From: Falciphora oryzae
Taxonomy: Eukaryota; Ascomycota; Sordariomycetes; Magnaporthales; Magnaporthaceae
Length of the DNA stretch: 64,000 nucleotides
Assembly (NCBI GenBank): GCA_000733355.1
Contig: JNVV01000012.1
Span: forward strand, 10,851-74,850
Direction of reading: 5' to 3'
How positions within the stretch are numbered: position 1 is the first letter of the stretch; each line of letters starts with the position of its first letter. Positions 33,961-45,070 of the stretch are shown in pieces. Under the pieces are notes generated by a model, which was not told the origin of the DNA, made no database searches, and was given only the letters and a program-made list of their open reading frames with translations. The position numbers were made by a program, and so were the translations under genes.

Positions 33961-35123
33961 GGCGACGGCTTCGCTGTCGTCGTCCTCGAGCGCGAAAAGG
34001 GGCAGTGGGGGTAGAGATATGAGCCCTGCGAGGATTCGGCCGCGCTGGAAATGTCACAGGCGCTGGACAGAGAAGTAAAAGAGCGATGGTGTCGGGGCGC
34101 AGGAAGCGGCGAGAGATGCGACGTGGCTGTCCCGTCGGGAGGCGCGGAAACAAGGCGTCGAGACTGGAGTGGGGGCCGTAGTAATTTCAGGCGCTGGCTG
34201 CGGCTGCGGTTGTGGCTGCTGCTGGCAGGTGGTGATTGTATTGGGCGTGACCTGTGATGTTGGATCCAACGTGAAAGGCGATGCTGTGGAAGGCCATGTG
34301 CCTCCACCACATCGTCAGGCGCGAAGAGGGAGAGGATGGAGAGGAGGCAACGACACGATCCGGCCCGTCAGTGGATTCGGCCGGGGTTGGTCGCCTGTTG
34401 GGAGGGCCAAACGGTCCACAGGCGGCGTGTGAAGAGGGGCGAATTTAGGGGGCGCTGGCGATGCTGGTTCAATGCAGGGAAGCTGGAGATGGGCTTGAAA
34501 AATTAGACCAAGGTGCGTGCTAAGGTCGGTCAGCTTGGTTGAAAACACGTCACGTCAACGACCCTGGGACACATGGATTGGAGGCCGGCGTGCACGACGG
34601 GAGGCCGTGCACTCGACGGCATGCTGGCATGTGATAGGCTGCGTCTCTCCCACGTAAACAAGGTCGCCGCTGGTCACGAAGGCCGAAGTAACCTTGGCAG
34701 AAGCGGGAATTGTCTTGACGCAGAGCCGACGGCCTGCAGTCGATCACCTTCGCTTGACTGGCTGTCCGTCTTGTGAGAGCCTATCAATGTGCTCAAGGCT
34801 GGTGCTCAAGGAAGCTGCCCAAGTCTGTGCTTCATGTTGCGTGCAGGCCAAGTGACGACGTATGGTGACATCAGGCACGAGACCACCTTTCCCACCAGTT
34901 TGGATCGACGGGCCTTGTGGGGCCTGAGTCTCCACCGAATTTACAGCGCATGAAAAAACGCCAAGTCCCACTTTAAAGTTCCGATAAGATTTTCAGTCGC
35001 GTTTGAATTGATTTTTTTTTTGGAGCTTGAGACGCGAGCTCACTAAGAAGGTCTGGAACTGCAGGCATTCACGCCCTTCCTACCCAACCCCCATCACACA
35101 AAGCCGCTCCCCAACCCCCAAAA
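33961..35123. promoter_or_regulatory. Divergent promoter region of dgk1 and spb4
   Basis: This 1.16-kb region lies between divergent starts. GC-rich sequence on the dgk1 side contains a GGCTGCG/GGTTGTGGCTGCT low-complexity stretch near 34190. A T10 run near 35014-35023 lies about 100 bp upstream of the spb4 start. No gene is seen. Confidence 0.5.
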
Positions 35124-37233
35124 ATGGCGCCCGGTGCCCCTCAGAAGTTCCCCCGGTCATGGGACGCGCTGACGCCGCCCCTCGCGGATTTCATCCTCGA
35201 GGCAGTGGCGTCCATGGGCTTCAAGGGGCTCACGCCCGTCCAGGCCGCCACCCTCCCCCTTTTCAGAGGGAACAAGGATGTTGTAGTTGAGGTACGTAAC
35301 CCCACCGAATTATGAACGTGTGTAAAGGTACTGACTGTGGTCTGTGACTAGGCAGTTACTGGTAGTGGAAAGACGCTGGCATATCTGAGTGAGTGAAATA
35401 AGGGGCATGAGAGTCGTGACAGTCTCTGCCTCAATATCTTGCGCGCTGACACGAAGCGCAGTCCCTGTCATCGACAGGCTTCTCCGGAGGGAAGACGTTA
35501 TCAAGCGCCACCATGTCGGCGCCGTCATAGTGTCGCCGACCCGGGAGCTGGCCACGCAGATCCACAGCGTGCTCACCTCGTTAATCTCGTTCCACGGGCC
35601 ATCGGCGGACCTTGTCCCCTTCCTCAAGGGCGACGAGAAGCGACCCGAAACGGCCGTGCCCGTTCTTGTCTCGCAGCTGCTGGTCGGCGGCACCGTCAAG
35701 GTGGCCCAGGACCTCTCGACCTTCCTGCGCACCAGCCCCAACATCCTAGTCGGCACCCCGGGCCGGCTCGCCGAGCTCCTGTCGTCACCGCACGTGCACA
35801 CGCCACAGTCGTCCTTCGAGGTCCTGGTGCTGGACGAGGCCGACCGCCTGCTGGACCAGGGATTCCAGAACGAGCTCCAGCGCATCCTGGGCTTCTTGCC
35901 GAAGCAGCGCCGGACGGGTCTTTTCAGCGCCAGCGTCTCGGATGCCGTCGGCGAGTTGGTCCGCGCGGGGCTGCGGAATCCGCAGCGCGTCGCCGTCACG
36001 GTCAAGCGCCTGACCGACGGCGGCATCGTTGAGGATAGGAAAACACCTGCTAGTTTGCAGATGTCGTACCTTACCGTGCCCGCGAGTCAAAAGTGGCCAG
36101 CGCTCATGCAGTTCCTGAAGAAGGTGGAGCCAACCCCTTCAAGGACTATCATTTTCGTGTCGTCTTGTTTTGCCGTCAAGTATGTACCCGTCCCCTTCTC
36201 TGCCTTGGATCACTGGTTTTGGACGCGGCGGTGGATAATGACTGACATGGCTACCAGATATTTCCATGCTGTGATCGCCTCATTACTCCCCAAGGGGGTG
36301 TCCCTGATTCCACTACACGGAAAACAAGAACCCCAAGTCAGGGAGAGGTGTTTCGATCGTTTTGTTGGATCTTCCAGCCCGGCTGTTCTGCTCACCACAG
36401 ATGTGGCTGCCAGGGGTCTCGACATTCCCCAAGTTGACGTCGTCTTTCAGTTTGATCCACCATCAGACCCCAAGACGTTCCTCCACAGGGCTGGACGTGC
36501 CGGCAGGGCAGGGAGGCGGGGCCTCGCTGTAGCTCTGTTACTGCCTGGCCGTGAGCAGGACTACGTGGGGTTCCTCGAGGTCCGAAAGACACCAATCACT
36601 CCACTCGAGAACCCGGTAATCGACGTCTCCAAAGAGGAGGCCTCGTCGTTCGCGTCAGCGGTCAGGAAGCAGGCGCTCGCCGATAGGGAGGTGCTTATGC
36701 TCTCGCAGCGGGCGTTCGTGTCCTGGGTCAGGAGCTACATCGAGCACAAGGCCACCAGCATATTCCGCATCACCGACATTGATTGGGTCGACACGGCTGA
36801 GGGGTGGGGTCTACTGAGCCTGCCCAAGATGCCAGAGCTCAAAGGCAGCGGCATCGACCGCGGTCTCGGCCTCGGTGTGGACCTGAATAGCGTCCAGTTC
36901 AAGGACAAGACCAAGGAGAAGCAGAGGCAGGTCGAGATGGCTGAGGCCGAGGAGGCGAAGAGGAATGGCGGTGCGGCAGCGGCGGTTGCGGCTGTGGCGG
37001 CTAAGAAGAAGAAAAACGAGGCTTGGAGCGGCAGGCAGGGGCAGGAGGACGTGCGGGTGGCGCGGAGGGAGAAGAAGAAGCGCAAGAGGGATGCCGAGAG
37101 GACGTCCAAGATGACGGACGAGGAGAAGAAAAAGCAGCGCGAGCTCGAGGAGCTTCTCAGCGATGTCAGGAAGAAGACCAAGCAGGATGCTCTGCACGGT
37201 GACGATGTCGAGTTTGGCGGGTTTGATGACTAG
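35124..37233 (+). CDS. spb4: ATP-dependent rRNA helicase Spb4
   Basis: Exons 35124-35291, 35352-35388, 35462-36179 and 36258-37233 join in phase to 632 residues; exon 2 is only 37 nt and carries the Walker A motif AVTGSGKT. The other DEAD-box motifs are [10 protein letters not shown] (Q region), [26 protein letters not shown] (motif III, SAS in place of SAT), [15 protein letters not shown] and [10 protein letters not shown]. The C-terminus is Lys/Glu-rich (about 500-632), as in Spb4. Spb4 acts in the nucleolus in 60S subunit maturation and processing of pre-25S rRNA. It is convergent with the next gene (104 bp between stops). Confidence 0.9.
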
Positions 37234-37337
37234 ATTATTCTTGTGATTGCTGTATCACGGGAGCGTATAAAAGCGGCCGATCTATCTAAATGGGTAATAT
37301 TTACATGAATACGCTGTTTTTTCCCATATTAACCGTG

Positions 37338-39384
37338 TTAGTAGTAATCGCCACTTTGGCTAGGAGCCCAGTCAGGGGCAACCCAATGGCCGTAGTAACT
37401 TGGATCCTCTGGGTCTGGATGGTCGGCCTTGTCCGTATCACCGCCCCCGGATGTGTAACCCGAGTCTGAAGCCAGAATCGGGTACGAACCGGCGAGCGGC
37501 GCGTCCGAATCCAAGACATTGAAGCCATCAGCGGTCATATATGGGTAGCTCTGGATGTTTTCCCACCCGTCAAGCTCATTCAATGAACCAGCCAAGTGCC
37601 CAAATCCCGCAGGCCCAGGTACTGGCGAAGTCACTTGGACAACTGGATCGGCTTGTGGAGAGGGGAGACTACTGCTGGAGCTAGACTCGCCGTTCAGGCC
37701 CATAGTCGGGTCAGCAGATGGGGCCAGCGTCGGCCCGGCCGCCTCTGTCTGGGACGCCTCCGACTCCTCCATCTTGCGATAGCTTTGGAGGAGTGTCAGC
37801 TGGAGGCCCTGGACCATGTTGATGACGCGCTTCTTGAGGCCCTCCTCGACAAAGTTGAGCTCCCGGTCGACTTCCTGCTCGAGCTGGCGTCTCACCAGTG
37901 GCGGGAGCTCCCTTCGAAGGTAGTCTTCGAAGTCTTCCAGTTCGCCTTTATTCAGGTCGCTATCCTCATAGTCTACAAAATCCATTATCAGTACAAACAG
38001 GTCGGCACGTCAATGTAACGAAAATGGCCGTGTAGGTTAGGCATGATAACTCACAGGGACTTGGGATTTCCTCCTCACGCACGTCGGGAAAGAGGATTTG
38101 GTACATCTGCCGCCACTTTTGAACCTCAGTCAGGTTCTCGGCGCCGGCACTGCGGTCCTTCTTGCGGGAGCGCAGCCGCTTCTCCTGGGCCTGCGTGAAG
38201 CCGTCGTGCAGCTCGGGCTCGCGGACCTCGCACGGCTCCGGGGCCCTGGCGTGCGTACTGAGCTCGTCTTCCGCCTCGAACCGCTCGCAGCAGCGGGGGC
38301 AGCTGTATCTCGGCAGCGCGTGCTTCCTGTAGAGGTGTTCCCTGTGACCAAAGGGTGTCAGATGACGAAGGCCAGGGGAGAAAGGGGCTGAGATACCTCA
38401 TGTAAACGATATCGGCTTACTTGATCCGGTGAACAAAGTCCCATCCTGGCCCGCAGCACGGGCGCTGCTGCTTGTACTTCCGTGGGTTGTGCTTGTAGTA
38501 AGGGCATGCCAGTTTTGCCATCTCGTTGCTGTCCTTTTGCGCCTCGAGTCTCGGCCGCTTCCCGTGCCTTTTGTCCTCGCCATCACCACTGCCACTGTCT
38601 TGGTCCGACTGGTCGCCACCACCAGCCCGCTTTTGTCTCTGGGCGCTATCGCGACTGGTGCTGGCTCGGGAGGAGGAGCTGCTGCCGCCCCCCGGTAACG
38701 CTTTGCTTCCCGATGACGTCCCACCCGAAACCCCCGCACGCCTTTCCAGGTCCTCAAGACGTCTCTTGAGCCTCTTACCTGGACACGTTGCAGAATAAAT
38801 GTCAGTTTGTAGCCAGACTATAAGGTCTTGTCGGATTATGTAGAACACGCGGGCTGCATACGGTAGCTGCGCTGAACAATGCGGTTTTGTACCCTGCGTC
38901 GTTCGGCCAGGTCCGAAATTTTAGTCCAGCCTTCGTCCGGGTTGGCAGAAGCCGTGAAAGCGGAAGCGTTACTTGTGTGGTATCTCGCGACGGCCAAGGG
39001 AGCAGCTCCACTCCTCATAGGGAAAGGGATGGCCACAGAGTTGCCGGGCGGGGAAGCGGCAGGGCTACCGGGCAGGGATGTAGCACCAAGCCTCCTGTCA
39101 AGCCACCTGACGAAAAACGACATGACCTTGTCGACGATGACGGCCTTCGGAAGACTTGATCCATCCATGTCTTCTGATGAGGATACATATTCTTGGGTCT
39201 CGGCTATGGTTGCTGTTGGGAGCTCGCTCGGGGCCATGTGTGGCTTGAGCTGACTTTGGAAGCCGTCTGAGAGCATATACTGCTTCCGGCGCCGGGAAGT
39301 CATTTCATCGGAAGAGAGAAAGGGGTTCCGGTTCCAATCGGATCCGTCAAACGAACTGGACTCGTCGTGACACAGCAAACCCAT
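37338..39384 (-). CDS. bZIP-like plus zinc-finger fungal transcription factor
   Basis: Exons read on the minus strand are 39384-38862, 38778-38421, 38341-38055 and 37972-37338, in phase, 600 residues. A splice junction inside the basic region restores AERRRVQNRIVQRSYRKRL followed by KRRLEDLE (residues about 160-188). This is the fungal AP-1-like NxxxQRxxR type, but with no leucine zipper of normal length. Next come a Ser/Gly-rich stretch and a C2H2-like module, LACPYYKHNPRKY, GPGWDFVHRIKEHLYRKH and YSCPRCCERFEAEDELSTH (about 285-350). A WRQMYQILFPD segment follows, and a C-terminal acidic region contains QLEQEVDRELNFVEEGL. Each half is common in filamentous ascomycetes, usually in separate genes. 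Targets are unknown; it should be nuclear. Confidence 0.82.
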
Positions 39385-40472
39385 ATCGGAGTTTCCGAGA
39401 GCGGGAATGCGGCGACAGGGATAATAGATTTTGTTATCTTGGAGACTGCAGTGCTGCCCCTTAGAAACGAGGACGACACAAGGAACGGCACAGCAGAGTG
39501 TAGGATCACGGGGTATTGAAGACCAAAGTCAGCACAGGGCGGGCTGCTTTGTATTTATTTCTGATTGGGTCTACACAGCCACACCACCCATATGCACGGC
39601 ACGCGGAGGAGGTTCTGCGCGGCTGCGCAAAACCCTGGGTCGCATCTCCGCCGCAGGATTCGAACCCAGTGACACCGCTTCCTCTGTAAGTAATTGCGCA
39701 CAGGGATCAAGCAAGCTCGCCTGGAAGCTATTCCCAGCTAAATACTAGCGGCGTGGGGTTGAGATCTTCGCGGCGGTGCGAGAGTCGAATGAGACACGGG
39801 GCTGCTTCCTGAGCTGTGCTATTCGATCTTTATAGACGCACATGGAGTGAAGGCAGCAATGTGAGGCTTGATCTAGAAAGCTCCATGTCAACAAAAACCG
39901 TAGTTACAGAGAAAGACTCAGTGACCCCGGCGGGTGACGTGCCCCAGTAGGATCCATGTGATGGTGGGGTCAGTCACTAGCGACAGACCAACAGAGGCAT
40001 CACCGTGTACCAGCATGTATCTTCCGTGAAAGTGGCCAGCACCAAGGGAGCTAAGAAAGAAATTTGAAGAATCAGCTGTTGAAGAAATGTGTTAGAGGAA
40101 TAAGGAGAAGCTTTCAAATCATAGAAATGGCCAGAGATGGGAACAAGAACTGGACGTGGCAACCTAAACAGTAGGAAATCAGATACCTGTCGGTACCCCT
40201 GGCGTGAAACGACTGCCTGTGACCCTGCCGCGATTGATGCTGTGGCCTGTTCCCAAATTGGCCACATCTCCAGCACCCCCTTTGAACAACGAGCCGCCGC
40301 CTTTTCCGATTCAAACCACTAAAACTTCACAACAAACCACGGGCCGGTCCTGCCTTTTTGCCATTCGAATCGAATTCGAGCGCTTAGCATTTCGAGCCGA
40401 TCAGCCCGATTGAGCTGCCGCGGGCCCTCCGACTTGCGACACCAACTTTGTATCACCCGATCCGCGACAGCG
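39385..40472. promoter_or_regulatory. Divergent promoter region of the bZIP-like gene and sec18
   Basis: This 1.09-kb region holds both promoters. A tRNA T-arm-like sequence (GGTTCGAATCC, minus strand, near 39655-39665) is present without a matching cloverleaf. No gene is called. Confidence 0.5.
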
Positions 40473-43087
40473 ATGGACGCCCGGAACAACCTCTTCGGGC
40501 AGGGCCCGCGGGCGGGCGGCGGTGGTCTCCCAGGCCGCCAAGTGCAGCGCGGACCCGGCGGTCCACCTCCCCAGCAAGGCTACGGCGCCCCTCAGCAGGG
40601 CTACGGCGGCGGTGGCTACGGTGCTCCCCAGCAGCAGCAGGGCTACGGCGGCGGAGGCGGCGGCTACGGTGCACCACCACCGCAGCAAAGGCAACAAGGC
40701 GGTGGCGGATACGGGGCCCCTCCGCCGGGCAACTACGGCCAGCAGTCGCTGGGTGGTCGCAAGGTCCGCCTCCGGCCGGCCAAGGTTGAGGACAAGAACC
40801 TGCAGAACATCTACATCTTCACCAACATTTGCGCCGTTTCGCCCGAGGACTTCCCCGCATCCGGAGATGGCGACATCTACATACGCCTCAGCGGCCCGAT
40901 GATGAGGGGCCAGGACTACGTCGTCATGGGCCGCCCGACGCCTGGCTTCCCGCGCGGTGGCATCGGACTGTCGGAGCCCCAGAGGACGTGGATGAACGTG
41001 GCCGTGATGGACGAGCTCGAGGGCGAGCTCTACGACCCGCTCGGTGGCGGCACGCCGTACCTGGGGTCTATGGATGTCGAGGTCGGCTTTGCGTCGAGCA
41101 AAAAGTTCACCGATGAGGCATACGACCAGGAGGAGCTTGAGAAGGCGGTGCAGAAGACGTTCTCGAACCAGATGTTCGCGCCGCGCCAGCGGGTGCTGCT
41201 GGACATCAGGAGCATACCGCTCGTCATCGTCGTCAAGACGGTCACGCTGGTCGACCTGAGCATGGGCGAGAAGCCCGGGTCCCAGACGAGCTCCGATCCA
41301 GGGTCTCGCGGTGTGTTGACAACCCAGACGAGCGTCAACTTTTTCCGCGACACCAAGTCGCCTATCAAGCTCAAGGCGTCGAGCCGCAAGGCCGCCTCCA
41401 ACTCTATCGTCTCACCCGACTTCAAGTTTGAGGACATGGGCATCGGTGGTCTCGACACCGAGTTCAGCACCATCTTCCGTCGTGCCTTCGCTTCGCGCAT
41501 CTTCCCACCCGGCCTGATCGAGCGGCTCGGCATCATGCACGTCAAGGGAATTCTGCTTTACGGACCCCCCGGCACGGGCAAGACGCTGATTGCTCGTCAG
41601 ATCGGAAAGATGCTCAACGCGAGGGAGCCAAAGGTCATCAACGGTCCCGAGGTGCTGAACAAGTACGTCGGTCAGTCTGAGGAGAACATCCGTAAGATGT
41701 TCGCCGACGCAGAGAAGGAGTACAAGGAGAAGGGCGACGAAAGTGACCTCCACATCATTATCTTTGACGAGCTGGACGCCGTCTGCAAGCAGCGTGGCTC
41801 CGGCTCAGGGGGTGGCACGGGAGTCGGCGACAGCGTGGTCAACCAGCTTTTGTCCAAGCTGGACGGTGTGGACCAGCTCAACAACATCCTACTCATCGGA
41901 ATGACGAACCGCAAAGACATGATCGATGACGCCCTGCTCCGTCCGGGCCGTCTCGAGGTACAAATCGAGATCAGCCTGCCGGACGAGCCCGGTCGTGAGC
42001 AGATTCTCAAGATCCACACCTCCAAGATGGTCAAGAACAACGTCATCGAGGCGGACGTGGACACGGCGGAGCTGGCGGCCAAGACCAAGAACTTCTCGGG
42101 AGCCGAGCTGAACGGTCTGGTCAAGTCGGCCACGTCGTTCGCCTTCAACCGGCACATCAAGGTGGGCACCATGGCGGGCGTGTCGGACTCGGTGGCCGAG
42201 ATGAAGGTCAACCGGGCCGACTTTCTCAACGCGCTCGCTGAGGTGAAGCCGGCGTTCGGCGTGGACGAGGACGAGCTCGGCGAGAGCATCGTGTACGGCA
42301 TCATGGACTACTCGCCGGCGATCCGGGGCATCCTCAACGACGGTATGGAGTTCGTCAACAACGTGCGGCAGATGGAGCAGCTGAAGCACCTGTCGGTGCT
42401 GCTGCACGGCCCCGCGGGCTCGGGCAAGACAGCACTGGCGGCGCACATCGCCATCAAGTCCGACTTCCCTTTCGTCAAGATCATCACGCCCATGAGCCTG
42501 CTTGGTTACAGGGACGAGGTGGCCAAGAAGGATTACGTGCAAAAGGTCTTTACCGACGCGTACAAGTCGCCGCTGAGTCTGCTGATCCTGGACAACATCG
42601 AGCGCATGATCGAGTGGAACCCCATCGGCCCGCGCATGTCCAACACCATGGTGCAGGCCATCCTCACGCTCCTCAAGGCGCCACCGCCAAAGGTCAGTTC
42701 CTTTCCCCCGCACGCTGCCGTCCTCGGTGCATTTGCTAACACATGAACGAATAGGGCCACCGGCTGCTGGTTCTCGCCACGACGTCGCGGCGGAGCGTGC
42801 TGGACCAGCTGGACATCATGGACTCGTTCGACCGCGAGATCGCGGTGCCGGCGGTCCGGAACCTCAAGGAGCTGGGCGAGGTGCTGACCGAGTCGCAGCT
42901 CTTCGAGCCGTCGGACGTCAACGCCTGCCTCAACGGCGTGCAGGGCATCACGGGCACCGACAGCATCGGCGTCGGCGTCAAGACGGTGCTGAGCACCGCC
43001 GCGGGCGCGCAGATGGCCAGGGACCCCGTCGACCGGTTTGCCGAGCTGCTGTCGAGGGCAGTGGTTAGCAGCACCAGGCAGTACTAG
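40473..43087 (+). CDS. sec18: Vesicular-fusion ATPase Sec18/NSF
   Basis: Exons 40473-42692 and 42755-43087 join in phase to 850 residues. Residues about 30-90 are Gly/Tyr/Gln-rich with four GYGAP motifs. The NSF N domain follows (VRLRPAKVEDKNLQNIY, FPASGDGDIYI). D1 AAA+ has the Walker A GPPGTGKT (364-371), Walker B IIIFDELDAVC and LLRPGRLEVQI. D2 has GPAGSGKT (about 646-653) and LLILDNIERMIEW. Sec18 disassembles SNARE complexes with Sec17/alpha-SNAP in all secretory-pathway fusion steps. The ATG at 40473 (MDARNNLFG) is the first in frame. The Gly/Gln-rich N-terminus is longer than in yeast Sec18. Confidence 0.95.
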
Positions 43088-43599
43088 AATAGACTACATA
43101 GAAATGATCATTCTTCTCACCAGCTAGCGACTTTCCCATTTCCTGCCCTCTTGTTTGTGCAGCGAAAGAATCACCGTTTTGGGTGCTTCGGGGGCTTGTA
43201 CAGGGTTAGGGTAATTCACGACCGTACCTGCACGGGCGGTGATGTAAGCGGATCTGTGTGGGTGGCCCCAGCTCTTGGCGGTCCAATGCAGGAGGTGGAA
43301 ACCTGGCCTAATTGAATGCCGACACGACACGCACCCGCACGCCGACCACGACACGACTGCCACCAAAGACGGCCAGTCAGACACCATCGCGAGCCAAACC
43401 CGCACTGCAAGTCTGCCCGGACAGATTTTATTGCAAGCTCAGCCCATCGCCTCGTTAGGCCCTTATCTGGAGCAACCCTCAGGTACGTTCTTTGGCCATC
43501 TCCAAAGGAGCTCTGACGACCGCCAGTGCCCAAGGTCCCGGAGCTAACATCGCCGATAGAGAAGCCCACCTCCACCTACCGGGACACATCCTCGCGACC
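43088..43599. other. Intergenic region between sec18 and ost4
   Basis: This 512-bp region between co-directional genes holds the sec18 3' end and the ost4 promoter/leader. A leader intron may be present (GGTACG near 43481, CGCCAG near 43525). Nothing else is recognised. Confidence 0.4.
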
Positions 43600-43776
43600 A
43601 TGATTTCAGACAACGACCTCTACAGGATTGCCATCCTGCTTGGCTCCGCGGCCATGGTCCTGATCGTGGTGTACCACTTCGTCGAAGTCAACACTGCTGA
43701 AAGCGAGCAAGTCAAGGGAAAGAAGACGGCAGACTCCAGGACAGGAGCCCAACCCGCCAAGGCCGCACTGAGATGA
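43600..43776 (+). CDS. ost4: Oligosaccharyltransferase subunit Ost4
   Basis: The frame gives 58 residues from the ATG at 43600. MISDNDLYRIAILLGSAAM followed by a hydrophobic LIVVYHF closely fits the Ost4 mini-protein, which is a single transmembrane helix with a conserved N-terminal MISD. Ost4 stabilises Stt3 and Ost3/Ost6 in the ER oligosaccharyltransferase complex for N-glycosylation. The C-terminal 25 residues (KGKKTADSRTGAQPAKAALR) form a basic tail absent from the 36-residue yeast protein but usual in filamentous fungi. An in-frame upstream extension exists but starts without the family sequence, so the internal ATG is preferred. Confidence 0.92.
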   Translation: MISDNDLYRIAILLGSAAMVLIVVYHFVEVNTAESEQVKGKKTADSRTGAQPAKAALR

Positions 43777-45070
43777 CGATGCTCCTCGACGGAAGTTGGA
43801 ACCACGGACAACAAAAGCGATAGCGCCCTAGCGACAGCATAGCGAATCTGCAAAGCTGGAGGGCTGGCGGGGCGAAAGGGGAGGGGAGGCGCGACAGCCG
43901 ATATATGTACGATGTTGGAAGGACGAAGCAGAGCCATGATACCACCGCCATACACAAAAATAAGCCACTATTTCTCAGTCAACGCGGCGCGCAGCGTTGT
44001 ATATCATGGCGAATCCAACGTATCCCCGCCATCCAGAACCCAAGGCAGAATGAGGGGGAGCATGGGTTTCCAGGAAAAGGCGTCTGGCAGGTGGAGGGCA
44101 GCATAGATTATCACCAGTATAATCCATCAACCCGCCCGTCGGCTCTCCGCGGTCGGCTAGGCTTGGGACAAACGAAACTTGGGTTCTGAATCGCAAACAA
44201 ACTGGTCGACTCGCTGCCGCCTAGTGAGTATGTATCGTAGCAAAAAAGAGCACACCACGTGTCTCGCTGAGAAAGGGGCAGAATTATCGTCCCTTTCATA
44301 GAAGGTCGGCCAGCGCAGCGAACGGCGAATCGAGCTTCGGCCGCCTTTTCGCAGCCAGGCAGCCAACCAGTCAGGCAGCCAACCAAGGGCCCACCCGGGA
44401 CTGCGCATTGCATTGCCTCCCCTGTGGGGGCTTGAGTCAGAAATTGGGTGTGGCTGGGCCTGGCTGCCAAGAACGGACTAGCGCCCAACCGGGTTTTCGC
44501 TCTGCTCTGCCATTCACTCGACAACACACGGCGCCACAGCCCGCCCGAGCCTGCCCGCGCCTGTTTGCCGTCTGGGTCGCGCCCCTTCTGGTTGCCTTTT
44601 GTGATGAAAAGCTCCTGACCGTGGCCTTTCCGCTTCCTCCCTTCCCACTTTCCCTTCTCTCTCATCCCCAAACAAACAACCGCGCCAACCCGCAAGAGTC
44701 GACGACAAATCCCCGTCCGCAGCTCGTCGTTTCTTCTTTTTACACCAGGCTGCACCCAACTTCGCCAGCCTTTGTTTTTAATTTGCCACCATCGCCTTCT
44801 TCATTTCTCTTCTTTTCGCGCAAATCACGCGCGACCTACACCTTCGCCTTCGTCACATTTGCGACCTCTCTGCCTTGCCATCGCGCGATCCAGACCGAGC
44901 CTGCCCTCACTCTTGATCTCTGCCACAAAAACAAACACATCGTCTCCGCGACCATCAAATCCTGAGAATTCGAGTCGCACTCCCGCCACCTGAAGCCGTT
45001 TGTCGCGATCGCGTCTCGGTCGTGCCTCGGAAACCTCACCACTCCCTCACCCGCCTCGCCTCCATTCACA
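43777..45070. promoter_or_regulatory. Intergenic region and pyrimidine-rich leader upstream of yra1
   Basis: This 1.29-kb region separates ost4 from yra1. A short direct repeat (AGGCAGCCAACCA, two copies near 44356-44384) and strongly pyrimidine-rich sequence (44620-44830) are seen. The latter is typical of highly expressed fungal genes and probably marks the yra1 promoter or 5' leader. Confidence 0.5.

Noticed and set aside
39600..39720. tRNA on the minus strand (GGTTCGAATCC T-arm near 39660)
   Set aside because: The T-loop is good, but the T-stem has a mismatch, and no 5' acceptor strand, D-arm or anticodon arm can be paired with it.
44408..44965. 185-residue open frame upstream of yra1
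   Set aside because: Pyrimidine-rich leader sequence with no protein-family pattern; better explained as promoter/5' leader.
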